Source: Lenisia limosa (Eukaryota; Breviatea). Taken from it: 24,793 bases of DNA. A program made the position numbers and the translations under genes. Below are positions 9,684 through 20,895 of this stretch, in pieces (the stretch's first letter is position 1; each line of letters starts with the position of its first letter). The notes under the pieces are model-generated. The model was given only the letters and a program-made list of their open reading frames with translations. It searched no databases and was not told where the DNA came from. The stretch is taken from assembly GCA_001655205.1 (NCBI GenBank), contig LPNZ01006392.1, forward strand, positions 1 through 24,793, read 5' to 3'.

Positions 9684-12600
9684 ATGCTGCAACCCACAAC
9701 AGCAACAACAATGAGGAGCCGGTTTTTGTTATGTTTAAGCATCCTTGTTGTTCTGCTAGGCGCGGTGTCTTCTCTTGACTCCGTTACTGTGTCCCCGGCC
9801 AAGCTTGGTGTCAACAGTATTAGAGTAAGAGGATGATGGGACGAATCGTCAGCACGTATTGCTGTTCTTTTGTTCGTTTGTTCGGTTAAATACCGGAAGG
9901 CGGATAGGTCCTCAGGCGGAAATGCTGATTCTTTACAGCCTTGCGATTCTCCATCCCATATTCACCAGAATATTATATCAAGTGTATTTTATGCTGGTTT
10001 AACAGTACTCATGTCTCAGGATATCATTGATGTCTCGACTTTCTCTAACCCGGATGCGATCTTCATGAACGGCTACTACGACACACAGGTGGCCAGTGCT
10101 TCTGGTCTGTCGGGACTACGTTGTTAAGCATATCTCTTTTGGATCAGTTTTTGAGAATGTGAATTTTGATTATCGGTGCTGTAATATGACCACAGCCCTT
10201 CTGCGTTATTTTACTGACACGTCATCGCTGCCTCTATATGTATTTTTAAATAATAGCCCTCCCCCATAAAATAATTTCTAGGGCCCGTACAATTAATTGG
10301 AAAATGAATTTGGAAGTTTGAAGCAGGGTCATATCAGCTCAGAAGCTAGTGCACGATATGCAAGTTTTTACTATTCAGCCGATACTGCGACGCCATCCTT
10401 TACTCTCGACACTTCTAAGTTCTTTCCTAACACCGGCAAAAAGATCAACTACAGCAACGGGGCTTATCCCGAAGCCTTTGTTAAGGTTGGCTTCATATCG
10501 GGTTTTGAGTAGAGGATGAGAACTAATGGGATGCCTTACATTTTTGGGCGTAGAACAAGCTTTAAGAAAGGCATACACTACCAATAAATTTTGAAATACT
10601 TTTATATTGTGTTTCCATGTTGCTTAAGAGCAAAATGTGAAGAAGTCTTTTTGATTTGATTGTCTTATTTTTTTAAAAAAAAAACAATATTCTCTCTCGT
10701 TTTTTTTTTTTTTTTAATGCTNNNNNNNNNNNNNNNNNNNNNNNNNNNNNNNNNNNNNNNNNNNNNNNNNNNNNNNNNNNNNNNNNNNNNNNNNNNNNNN
10801 NNCCTTGGAGGCGGACAGGCGATTGTGTTTCATCCCAGCATCAACTCGTTCCGTGCCACCTCAGTTCATGCTGACGGACGAGTGGGGGGGGGGTGTAGCT
10901 CATTATATTGAATTCGGAAAATAATACATTACATTATAGCTAATAAGATACGAATTCCTCAAATCATCTGAATCAATAAAGTCGAAAAGAACTCTGTTTG
11001 GGAGTTAGAAATCGAACTTTTGATAACCACTTTTTTTTAAAAATCGATAAACTGGGTTTTTATTACCAGTGTGAAGCTCCATTGTCTCACACACCCAGCT
11101 CACTGAAGAGCACATTGTCAGTACCACTATCAGATATGGTGGCGTCAACAGCAAGATTGCCTACGGCTTAACCTCAGATAACTCCCTCATTATGGTATTG
11201 GGAGGGGGGCTTCGGCTAGATTTTGTAAATAGCAAGTCGAGTGAAAGAAAATTCAGTAATTAAGCTATTTAAGAGAGGGTTGCAAACTAAACCATCACAT
11301 TCATAGGTTGACATGACTGACGCGTGGGTTCCCAAAATGACAACCACACACAGTCTCACAGCCCCCATCACTGCCATTTGCCCTGCAGGCTACCAGAGCG
11401 GCGTGAGTGGGGAGTGCTCTTGGATTCAATATGAAACCAAATTTGTCAGTTTAGTCCTCTATCTCGTAGCAACCTGACTTTTCATTCCCACAGACACATC
11501 TTTTTTGTTTTTCTGTTTTTGCTGTTTTATGTTTTTCCTTCATTTATGGTGATGCCTTTTAGGCCAAAGTTCTTGGAAACAGTATCCTTGGAGATGACGA
11601 CATTGCCTATTTGGCCGTTTCATGTGGCTCTGCCTCTGATGTCACTGCTGAAAGTGGGGGAGGAGGCACGGATGACTGTGTCATAATCACTGCCTTTGTC
11701 TTTACTGTTCAATCGGCTTCGGTCAGATGCCCATTTTTATTATTTCAACATATTCTTCATATAGTATAACCCCTTTACTTACCCACATTACCCGTTTACC
11801 TCCTTTACCCATCCATGCAACTCAACCCCCTCCATAAATAATGCGCTCCATTAGTCATGTCTCAGATTCCGTTGGCACCCTCATCCAGATGACGTTCTCT
11901 GATGCATCAACTGTTGGAGGTGTTGTGTTAGTCTGTGTATTTTTGAAAATTCTGTGAACCACTTTATTATATGATATATGATAAATTTCACAAGACCTTA
12001 TGGCTCGGGGTCTTCTATCGAGAGATCATATCCAATATAACAAGTACCCGATTTTTCCTCATCCACTGCAGGTCCCTTCATTCAGCATACTCAACACTGA
12101 TGCCTACAACACGACTGTTATCGCTATTGTTTGTTGGGGGACTGTTTAGGAGCAAGGCAATAGATCTGCAATAATAGAATGAATGCCTGATAAGTAGTCA
12201 TTGAGATATTTATGGAGTGTACTAAATGAGTTTTTCACAAAACAAAACCATAGTTACTTTTGAAGCCGTAATTGCAACATCGCTCATTGTCCTTCACGGA
12301 TACAGACGTCAGCGGGACGAGTGCTTCGTTCGGCCAACTACCTCATCTTCGCTGCTCCCGCTGCCACCATTGTTTACACCAAGGCCGGTGCGTCACTCGA
12401 AACTATGGACTTTGTTAGCGGGTATCTCGGTAATATTCAATTTCCTCTATTGATCTCTCTTTTAAACGTGATGATGGGCAGCTTTGGTCAGATTCTCCAT
12501 TTATTTCTACATGTTTCAGCTTCTCATCTGGCGAATGTACGTTGCTCCTTTCCTTCTTAAACAATTATAAAATTTTGGGGGTTTTTATTTTGTTCCTTCT

Positions 12601-15600
12601 CCATTTGGTGATTTGTCAAGGGAAGAAGCTACACCATCAACTCAATGACGATGGTAATTGAGAGCAATTACGCAGCTGACCGCTTTGTTATGATGGACAA
12701 CGTTTCAAAAGATGTGGGGGGGGGGGGTATTGCTTTTTGAACTTCCCAATGCCCACTTGATTTGTTTAATTATTCTTTGTTTATCATACCTGATCCCTCA
12801 GATCAAGTTCTTGACTTTGTCCGGAACCGAAACGGTCACATCCGTCACCGTCGGCCTCACCAAGACCTTCCTTTACGGCGCGGTTAGTGGGGGAGGTAAG
12901 AGAAAGAAGAAGGGGTAAATATGTAGTCACTACCAATGTTGGTGGATAGGGGGTTACGGGAACCATATATTTAAACCATGTTCTCTCTTTCTTTCATCTT
13001 ATCCGCTCAGTTTGGCGAAGATACCTTCCTAATCAGCGACAACCCATCACCTATGAACTACTGCAAATACAACAGCGGAGTACCCACTGTATGGTCTTTT
13101 TCTTGAGTTTTGTTTTGAAGTCATTTTCCGCTTATTTCCCTCAGTGTGGCCTTTCCTGGTCTCCCCCCAGCCTGGGAAGGGTCATGTCTCTTGACTCGTC
13201 GTCCTTGCTCAGTTGGAATGTGGGCTTCTATGAAGGCTATTTCACAAATACAATTTTATCAATTCTGGGATCATGGGGATTCCCTATTCTCTGAATATTG
13301 TACATATAGTAGTTGTATATGTTTTTCTCCATACCGATTGATTCTTTATTGAAAGCTAATATACCAGACGCCTGTGCTCTCCCACCTCAACATCTTGGAC
13401 TTTTCAACCAAGAACAGCCTGTAGGAACCTCCTATTGTACTTTTTGGAATGTTGACACTGAATATATTGTTAGAATGGTATGACACCGCGTATCCACTTG
13501 TGAATATTTTCAAATTAATTCCAACCATCAGTTCGAGGTAATCTCCTAAATGTCATGTTATTGAGAATTAATTGAACATTCCGTCTTTATTTGATGGGAA
13601 GCTTAATCTCCAATTGACATTGTAGGGTCATTGAAAATTTGAAGCAATTTACTAAGGTTCCTGAGTGCTGTCAGCCATTCTTCATTGTAAGCCCTTCTTT
13701 GTGCCTTTTGGGGTAATCATGATAATCATATTGAATATATATATTACAGGGTGTTCCCCTGTCAAGAGGTAAACTCCTCTTTCAGAGGTTCTGGGATGTG
13801 ATCCAACACAAGATTATTTGGTGCTGACTAAGCAGGTTGACGATGAGAACAAGATGGCCATCGGCAGCATCTCAGCTGACAGTGTCGACTACAGCGTTGT
13901 GGTTGTTGACATCGCCACTATGACCAAAAACAAAATTGTATGTTCGATTACCTGGAATATCGAAATGAAGTGTCAAGGAACCCTCATACCTTTGGGTGTT
14001 TTACTCTTTGCTTATCACATATTATAGTGTGTCATATGGCTCTTTGCTCATTATTGTCACTATCTATACAGCTTGCTCGCCATAGTTCTCGTTTTGTTGT
14101 CATAGTCATAGTCATAATGAATGTCTGTAGCTTTAACCTCGTTATAACCTGGTTTTCAGGCCTTGACTGCTGGTACAACTCCCCTCCACATTTGCCTTGA
14201 TACTGCTAATAAGAAGGCCTTTATCATGGTATGGCCTCCTCATTGTTTGTCGATTTGGATTTGCGATTTTTCCGGCATGCCAATGCCGATGTACCCCATT
14301 ACTCCTTTTGTAGTAAAGTATTTTTGTGGTGTATATAATATTATAATTATCCTGGTAACGTCCACAACCCTCCAGACAGGCACCACTGTCACCACAATTG
14401 ACTACAATGCCAACACCAAAGGCCCTGACGTTGCAGTTTCCATCGCCTCCAACCGCCAGTTCATCTCCAATGGCTGCCATGATGTGAGCTGGTCACAGCT
14501 TCAACTGTCCTCGAATTTATTCAATTGTTCCCAATACATATCTGATATGTTTTATTTTTGTCTTCATCCCCCCCCCCACCCCCCTCACAGCACTATGTTG
14601 ATATTGGAGTTGATATCCTTGATTCGCTGATTCAAATTAATGTATATTTTTCTAGTTTCTCACTCTTCCCAAACCCAATATTGACCCCCCAGGGTGTCGC
14701 CCGTGGAGTCTCAGTCAACAGCAAGAAACTCACCCCATTCACAATGGTATTGACAAGGGTGAATTACAGCTTATGGCAGTACTTTTTATGATAATTAAAA
14801 ACAATTGTTCTGAAATCCTAACCGTCTCTCCAGTCTCTGACGGCCACCCCCACCTTTACCGACGGTGTTGTTGAAGTTGGGTCCTCGAGCGTCTATTCTC
14901 ACATTGGCTACAACCCAGCCACACAGAAGGCTGCAGTACTCAGTGAATACACTTCAGGATTTCTTACCTACAACCCCCGTATGTTCGGCATTACAGGAGA
15001 CTTAAAACTACAGAGATTTGCTGTGATCAAATGATATTTCATGACATGAATATATGGACGCATTTCCTTGTTCCGTTCTCTTGACCCACCATGTCCAGTT
15101 GGAGGAACCTATGCAACGAATCCCAGCGGCTACATCAACAGTGACCGCTACGGCTTCTTCAAGGACACCATGTACATTATTGGCGATGACGTATCGTCTG
15201 TTCCTGCTCACCGCATTTTCAACATCAACGCAGCCACTGATGCCTTCATTGAGGTCTGTGGCGCAAATTGTAATTATATCTAATTTTGTTCATAAAAATA
15301 ACACTCTTATTAATTTTTTTAACTACAGACGCTGCCACCCCCTTTTTAGATGAGACAATATATCAATAACAATATTCACAAGTTATAAAAGTATGATATT
15401 ATATTTTCTGGGATCAATGTTCTGTACTCTATCTTCACAAATATATGGGGCTGAGATATCATCAGAGAATATGCTAAAAAGGGCTCTTTTCCCCAGTTTT
15501 AAAGTATTAGTTTTTAATGATCCTGTCATTTCTCTTTATTGTTCGTCCATTTCGATCTTACTGTCCATAGACTACTGTTGACCTCACCAACGACGTACTC

Positions 15601-15715
15601 CGCAACTCGTGAGAGGGGTTTTACGCTCATATACTATTATCAGGCTTTGGGGCTGAGAAGCTGACCTTATAGAGACTCCTTGGGATCAATCACCATGCTG
15701 TCACCTACGTCTTTT
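9684..15715 (+). other. N-terminal ectodomain of the mosaic protein, mostly phase-0 exons
   Basis: Exons: 9684-9824, 10020-10088, 10327-10485, 10803 (gap edge)-10881, 11099-11194, 11307-11402, 11563-11721, ~11866-11921, 12072-12128, 12306-12413, 12621-12713, 12802-12882, 13011-13088, 13145-13219, 13368-13420, 13626-13686, 13836-13937, 14160-14228, 14376-14483, 14591-14608 (18-nt micro-exon), 14693-14746, 14834-14978, 15099-15253, 15571-15608, 15673-15715. The peptide alternates short hydrophobic strands with Gly/Asn/Asp turns (for example GGVNSKIAYGLTSDNSLIM, GTTVTTIDYNANT), as in beta-propeller or other all-beta ectodomains. The fold is inference; no named family is recognised. Nearly every intron is phase 0 and exon lengths are multiples of three (96, 96, 159, 159, 81, 78, 102, 69, 108). 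Confidence 0.7.
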
Positions 15716-18700
15716 GTGACTCTTTCTGCCTCCCACTCTTTAGTTTACAAATCGGAGGCGTCGTGTTTAACTGAGGTTGGTTGCGTTTGTTGATACTTTT
15801 TTATTATCCTCTCGTATTTTCCTTCAAAACAAAAAAAAAGCACTTAAAATCTGCACTTTCCTTGTTCTTTAGTAGAGCATTTGCAGCCTATGTCATCCCA
15901 AATTTTAAATCCCTCTCATCTCAACACAGCATCTTACATTTACCCCATTTTGGACCCTACATTGACCCCAATAGTCATGTGACGGCAATTGCCTTGCGGA
16001 CATTACCGGATACAATTTAACGAACACCCACTGCGGCGGCTGCACGGCATGTTTGACTGGAAGTTTGTGGGACATTCTTAAGCGGTTATTGGATCATGCA
16101 GTACCCTTCTTATACCTCAGTCTATGACCACCTATTACAATATAGAGCAATACTAATGTCTAGGAAATGATGGTATGGACATTCGGCCCAATATTCCTTT
16201 CTACTCACAAGTTTTTATATTCCCACAAACAATGAGTGTGTTTCAATGAAATCCAATATGTCAGTAATCCTTATCAATCCGATCCACTTCATGCATGTAG
16301 AAACCTGTAACGTTGGCCTCTGTGAGGACATGTACTGCGGTAGCGACACCTTCTGCAACGGCCACTGCACTGACCTCGCAACAGATACCGACAACTGCGG
16401 GTTCTGCGGTAATGCTTGCCCAGCTGGCATCAACTGTGTCAACTCCGGATGGTTGGTGGCTTTTGCTTTTGCTTTTGACTCAAAAGTGGAAAAGAGGACT
16501 TGGGATTTCGCTGTGTTCTTCTCTTGTTTCAGATCTGGAAATGAACCGCTTGTCTTGAAAGAACCAATAGTATATCCTTCATAAATATTGTTTCACTGTA
16601 AAATGGACCCCGCTCATCCCCACCTTAGCAGGTCGCCTTGTACCTACCCTGAAAGGTACTGCAGCGGTAGTTGCGTCGATGTCGTCGATAACAAAGACCA
16701 CTGCGGTACTTGTGACAACAAATGTGCTGGAAACCAGTTGTGCAACTCCAACACCTGGTAAGGCTGCTGATTAAGGTCGAATAGCTTGGAAAGTGGATTG
16801 GCCTCCTCAATTGTTTATACTATTTTGTGTATTTTGCCCATTGTGCCTGTATTGCCCACCCCTAATTACTCTGTCAGTGGCTGCATCGCCGGAGAGACCA
16901 TCTGCTCGGAAATGTGCACTGACACGCGTTCGAACAGTTCGCATTGTGGATCTTGTGACAGCAGCTGCACGGCAGGACAATTCTGTGACGCTAGCCTTTG
17001 GTAGGTAGTTGCGGCGGAAGGCGGAGTGTCAAAATAGGCACGAGGGAATTTCGTGATATAGGGTGGGGAATACAGGGTACAAAATTAAGGTAAATGCGTG
17101 TTGTTTGAATATAGTATATAGTATGTAGTGTTTGTGAATATGGTAAATGTTATTTTTCGCACGTGCCTCAAACCTCACAACCATCATCCCAGTTTGTAAG
17201 TTCTTCAACCAACCCCCTCCCTCACAGCTACAACGAATGCGGTGTAGGGGAGGAGTACTGCACAGGACCATCGAGTGGTGTGTGCAATGACCTCAGTACC
17301 GACAGTGCCAACTGCGGGTCCTGTGGAACTGTCTGCCCCTCTGGCGGCTGTGAAGTCGGCATGTGGTGGGGGGAGGGGGGACATTGAGGCATAGTGATTT
17401 TTTTCTTTCAGTGAAATCAGTGAAGTGGTTTTAGAAGACCTGTAGATACTTATCGAGAGTTTATCAAAAAACACCCAGGCCAATTTTGGTACTGAATTCA
17501 AACTTACCTAATAGTGTCACCTGCCCAACTGCTGAAATGTACTGCGATTCCGGCTGTGTAGACCTCATGACAAACATCACCAACTGTGGCTCTTGCGGTA
17601 ACAGCTGCACGAGTGGTCAGGAATGCTTGAGCGGTTCCTGGTGGGATGGGTGCTTTTCTTATCACAGTACGTACACTCATGTTGAAGATGTTCTGACATA
17701 CGTTAAAATCCATATCCATGCTATTTTTGAAATGTGTTGGGTTTTGATTTTTTTTTCGCAATTTAGGTCTTACTGAACCTATTTTGACACCTCCAGCAAA
17801 GCCAAGAGTAAGCTGGTATTTATTCATCTGGCCTGTAGTAGGCACCAGCAGAGTGATAGTTATATTTATACAAATACAGTCTTCAAATTTAATTGGACTG
17901 AGTCTTAATATTTGGCTCATTAAGTGTATCTGTTGAATCATAAGGAGATACATGTAAATTATTATTTCTCACGTCGTGTTTGCTCTAACACTTCAGAACA
18001 ATGTGCCTCCCAACCCGGATACACGGGCGCTACTGTCGTATGGAGTCCCCCGTATTACATTGGAGATGTGAGGGGATGGAACGTAGTACTTGACTGAAAA
18101 TCAAAGCAAGTAAATGTTATTTTGTTTCAGTTACATCACGATGTCATTGACTGTACTTATCTCCATTCCTTACATAACAGGTGATCACTGGAACCTGTAC
18201 TGACCCTGATGTCAATTATCCGTACGAAATCACGGCCACTTGTGACCTCTCCCAAGAGTGGTCAAACGGACTGATATGCAAGCGTAGGCATTGATACAAT
18301 ATGTAGAAATGAGGAATAAAACAAAGTAGCAGTTGACCTAATCCGTCCACATAATCACCAATAAGATAGATAAAAAAAAAAGTTGATTCATCTTTTATTT
18401 GTCTGACAGCATGAATGTTTATAATACATAATACATGTAGCTATATTGACATGTACATAATTATATATTACATAACGTATAAGATGACCTTCTTATTCAT
18501 TGAAATGCTACCTTTGTTTTGTATTGATTGCATTTACTGTTTTGACTGAAATCTAATTCTGCAGCTGGATGTGCCAAGCTGGATGGTGTTTCAGAACTTT
18601 CGAGTAACTGCACTTCCGGAAGAGCACCTGGATCGGTTGGGGGGGGAACTAGCCATATCTTTTTGTCGGGACTTCATTGATTCAATTTATGTGAGAAAAC

Positions 18701-20627
18701 ATAAAAAAAAACATATGAAAATAGAATATATCTTTATGTTTTACTTGTGCGTAATGTTTCCCTTCAGATCTGTTCTATCAGTTGCCCTGTTGGCCAAGTC
18801 TTCATTGACGTTACCGTTACAACTGTGGAATGCGTGCAGAACGTTACGAACTCTTACTCTCCGGCTGCTTCGAGTGTCTGTGGAGGTGAGTTTGGATAAT
18901 GGTGCTGTGGAGGAAGGGCAATACTCCCAATGAAGGAGTGTTCTAAATGATAGGGTTGCTTAATTGGAATCGACGCTCTTGCTGTTTCAACTGGATGTTT
19001 TCTTCATATCATACTCAATACTATTTATCGTAAACGTTAAGTTATTGTTACCTTTTCTGTTTTACATTTAATGATGCCCGACTTTACCTTGGTAGAACAA
19101 TGCGTCATTTCAAGTGCCATGACAACGAACTCTTCCTATTCCTGTGGTCAGCCTCTGGTTGATGCCAAGGCCTGGCCTCTTGACGTGGGGGGGGGGGGGN
19201 NNNNNNNNNNNNNNNNNNNNNNNNNNNNNNNNNNNNNNNNNNNNNNNNNNNNNNNNNNNNNNNNNNNNNNNNNNNNNNNNNNNNNNNNNNNNNNNNNNNN
19301 NNNNNNGATAAATCGTTCAACACAAGAGTTCTTTTAAGAGAAGCTAAAATGGCTGTAAACCTGATAGCTGAATGGTGACTTGACATTTGTGTTGTACATT
19401 CCATACTACTGTGAAAATTTCAATTCACTCTGCGCAGACCTGTGTTCAGACATGTGACACGGGTTTCACCTTCAACGGAAAAGACAAGGTCGCCTCTCGT
19501 GAGTGTTCTGCGGGCTCCCTCAACGCTGCGGAATGCATTAGAAGTAAGCTGTGACAATGATCCATTGTAAACTACCGACTATGCCTTCAAAAAGGCCCAG
19601 CCCTTGAGAACTTTTTCGTTTGACTATTTCACAAATTATCCAACCCTCTTTGAGTCAAGTTTCATGATATTCTTATTTAGTAATCATATTCCAAGATATT
19701 CAACCTGGAGCTTAATAATGGGATCAAATTGTTTTACAAAAGTTCCAAAAATGATACGTTGTTTTGAGCTGAAAGTTAAATCTCTGTTTATGTCCATTTA
19801 GCCTGTCCCACTCCTGCGTTTTCCTTCACCACCGGGTACTCCACTACAAACCTCCTTGACGGCCACGTCATTACCGTAAAGTGTGCACCAGGATACGTGC
19901 ACGCAAGCGGCAACTTCAATATTGAGTGTCAGGTGAGAGGTACTATCATATAAATATTGATACACTACAGGAACAGTCGGAACATTGAGCTGCTTTTTTA
20001 TTAATGTGATGCTCTTGCTTTGGATATCACCGCCTACATAACAGTAGTCTTCGTGCAAACACTTTGTCTTGAAATCAATCTTATTCCTACATAGTCTGGA
20101 AAATGGAATGCTACTGCCGCGGTTTGTGAAGCCCAGGAGGAACCTCCTGCCTCAAGCCAGTCCGTTGACGCCAACACCGATGATGACAATGGGGTGGGTT
20201 GGGGTTATGATAATTGGGTAGAATTGGACTTGGTGAAATTGCATTCTATCCCGGTGGATGCAATCACCCTCAACTATTCCATTTCACCCCCCCCCCCAGG
20301 GAGAAAAAGGGTCCAATCTGGATTCTGAAGATGACAGTGGAGTGCCGGTTGTCTATGTCGCTGCTGGTAGGCGGTTCGTAGGACTTTCCTACGCTCCTGG
20401 TATAACAATCAATTTTGGGTTTTTTTTGGGGGCTGAGATACCACAGCCCCTTCCCCTTTAATTGAGATACCACAGCCCCTTCCCCTTTAATTGTTCCATT
20501 GACACCTTTAGATACTGCTCTCAACTCAAACATGTTTAGGAGTGGCGACAGTCGGCATTTTAGGCACCGCTGCTGCCATAGCTATGAAGTCTGGAAAGTC
20601 AAGCGGGAAGAAGACGATGGAATACGG
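9684..20627 (+). CDS. Large mosaic type I membrane protein: signal peptide, beta-rich ectodomain, Cys modules, CCP-like modules, TM
   Basis: One plus-strand gene of about 40 exons and ~1,300 residues; modules are listed as separate entries. The first ATG (9684) gives a 9-residue extension before a second in-frame ATG (9711) that starts a textbook signal peptide: MRSR, a hydrophobic core (FLLCLSILVVLLGAV), then SSLDS. The order is beta-rich region (9825-15715), six NCGxCG modules (15975-17640), four Sushi/CCP-like modules (17997 to ~20130), an acidic stalk, one TM helix and a basic tail (KSGKSSGKK). Exon phases agree at almost all junctions. Unsure points are the gap at 10722-10802, the exon near 11866, the join 17640 to 17997, and the 3' end: coding may read past 20627 toward 20661, and the stop lies in or beyond the gap. 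The layout suggests a cell-surface adhesin or recognition receptor (inference). Confidence 0.8.
10722..10802. other. Assembly gap (81 N)
   Basis: The N-run follows a long T homopolymer (about 10700-10716). The sequence right after the gap is coding in the mosaic gene (LGGGQAIVFHPS), so the start of that exon, and perhaps another exon, is hidden. Confidence 0.99.
15975..17640 (+). repeat. Six tandem Cys-rich modules (NCGxCG type), one exon each
   Basis: Module exons: 15975-16062, 16301-16451, 16632-16757, 16878-17000, 17228-17365, 17515-17640. Shared plan: C-x-G-x-C-x-D-(6-8 residues)-[NH]-C-G-x-C-x3-C-x-G-x2-C-x3-4-[WC]. Examples are DNCGFCGNACPAG, DHCGTCDNKC, SHCGSCDSSCTAG, ANCGSCGTVCPSG and TNCGSCGNSCTSG. 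The first (THCGGCTACLTG) is shorter. The spacing recalls disulfide-rich repeats such as STIG1-like or EGF-like units, but I do not assign a family. Modules 3 to 6 have phase-2 introns on both sides, so each exon could be skipped without a frameshift. Confidence 0.85.
17997..20130 (+). repeat. Four tandem Sushi/CCP-like modules, two exons each
   Basis: Exon pairs: 17997-18067 + 18181-18283; 18565-18635 + 18768-18885; 19096-19184 + 19438-19543; 19802-19932 + 20095-20193. The fourth is clearest: ACPTPAF, then VKCAPGYV, IECQ and SGKW with AVCE, giving four Cys and the Trp before the last Cys that mark Sushi domains. The first also has four Cys and a Trp (QEWSNGLIC). The second and third are more diverged and the calls there are weaker. 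Each unit has an intron phase 1 outside, phase 0 inside, phase 1 outside, which indicates tandem duplication of a two-exon cassette. CCP modules usually mediate protein binding on cell surfaces. Confidence 0.75.
19200..19306. other. Assembly gap (107 N) inside a G-run intron
   Basis: The gap begins directly after GTGGGGG... (a long G homopolymer from 19186), inside the intron 19185-19437 of the third CCP module. No coding loss is expected because phases match across the intron. Confidence 0.99.
20194..20299 (+). other. Intron with G-rich donor end and C11 acceptor end
   Basis: The intron begins GTGGGTTGGGG and ends in an uninterrupted run of 11 C followed by AG. The two ends are complementary and could pair, bringing the splice sites together. 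It lies between the last CCP exon and the stalk exon of the mosaic gene. Confidence 0.75.
20342..20586 (+). other. Transmembrane helix of the mosaic protein, split by an intron
   Basis: Residues VPVVYVAAG (exon 20300-20366) joined to VATVGILGTAAAIAM (exon 20540-20627) form an uninterrupted ~23-residue hydrophobic helix. It follows an acidic, Ser-rich stalk (SEDDSG) and precedes a Lys-rich tail (KSGKSSGKK). With the N-terminal signal peptide this predicts a type I single-pass protein with a short cytoplasmic tail. Confidence 0.8.
20434..20491 (+). repeat. Perfect 29-bp tandem duplication inside an intron
   Basis: Two identical 29-bp units (20434-20462, 20463-20491) sit in the intron 20367-20539. 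Each contains a pyrimidine-rich CCCCTTCCCC stretch behind CACAG, so the duplication doubles an acceptor-like motif. The exact identity suggests a recent event or an assembly artefact. Confidence 0.9.
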
Positions 20628-20661
20628 GTGGGTGGATGAGTACTGGAGAGGGGGGGGGGGA

Positions 20662-20895
20662 NNNNNNNNNNNNNNNNNNNNNNNNNNNNNNNNNNNNNNN
20701 NNNNNNNNNNNNNNNNNNNNNNNNNNNNNNNNNNNNNNNNNNNNNNNNNNNNNNNNNNNNNNNNNNNNNNNNNNNNNNNNNNNNNNNNNNNNNNNNNNNN
20801 NNNNNNNNNNNNNNNNNNNNNNNNNNNNNNNNNNNNNNNNNNNNNNNNNNNNNNNNNNNNNNNNNNNNNNNNNNNNNNNNNNNNNNNNNNNNNNN
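20662..20895. other. Assembly gap (234 N) at the 3' end of the mosaic gene
   Basis: Preceded by a G homopolymer (20651-20660). It probably hides the last intron part, the terminal coding exon and stop of the mosaic membrane-protein gene. Confidence 0.99.

Noticed and set aside
9517-9814. Minus-strand open frames over the start of the mosaic gene
   Set aside because: They are shadows of the GC-rich 5' UTR and signal-peptide exon; no homology or splice support.
12712-12730. Poly-G runs as G-rich repeats or telomere-like sequence
   Set aside because: They are pure homopolymers at intron donors, not TTAGGG-like arrays, and flanking exons continue in frame on both sides.
14163-14630. 155-codon plus-strand open frame
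   Set aside because: It is a run-on frame across two real exons (14160-14228 and 14376-14483) and their introns; the exon model with GT/AG borders explains it better.
17504-17953. 149-codon minus-strand open frame
   Set aside because: It is antisense to the sixth Cys module and its intron; the plus strand has the conserved Cys spacing.
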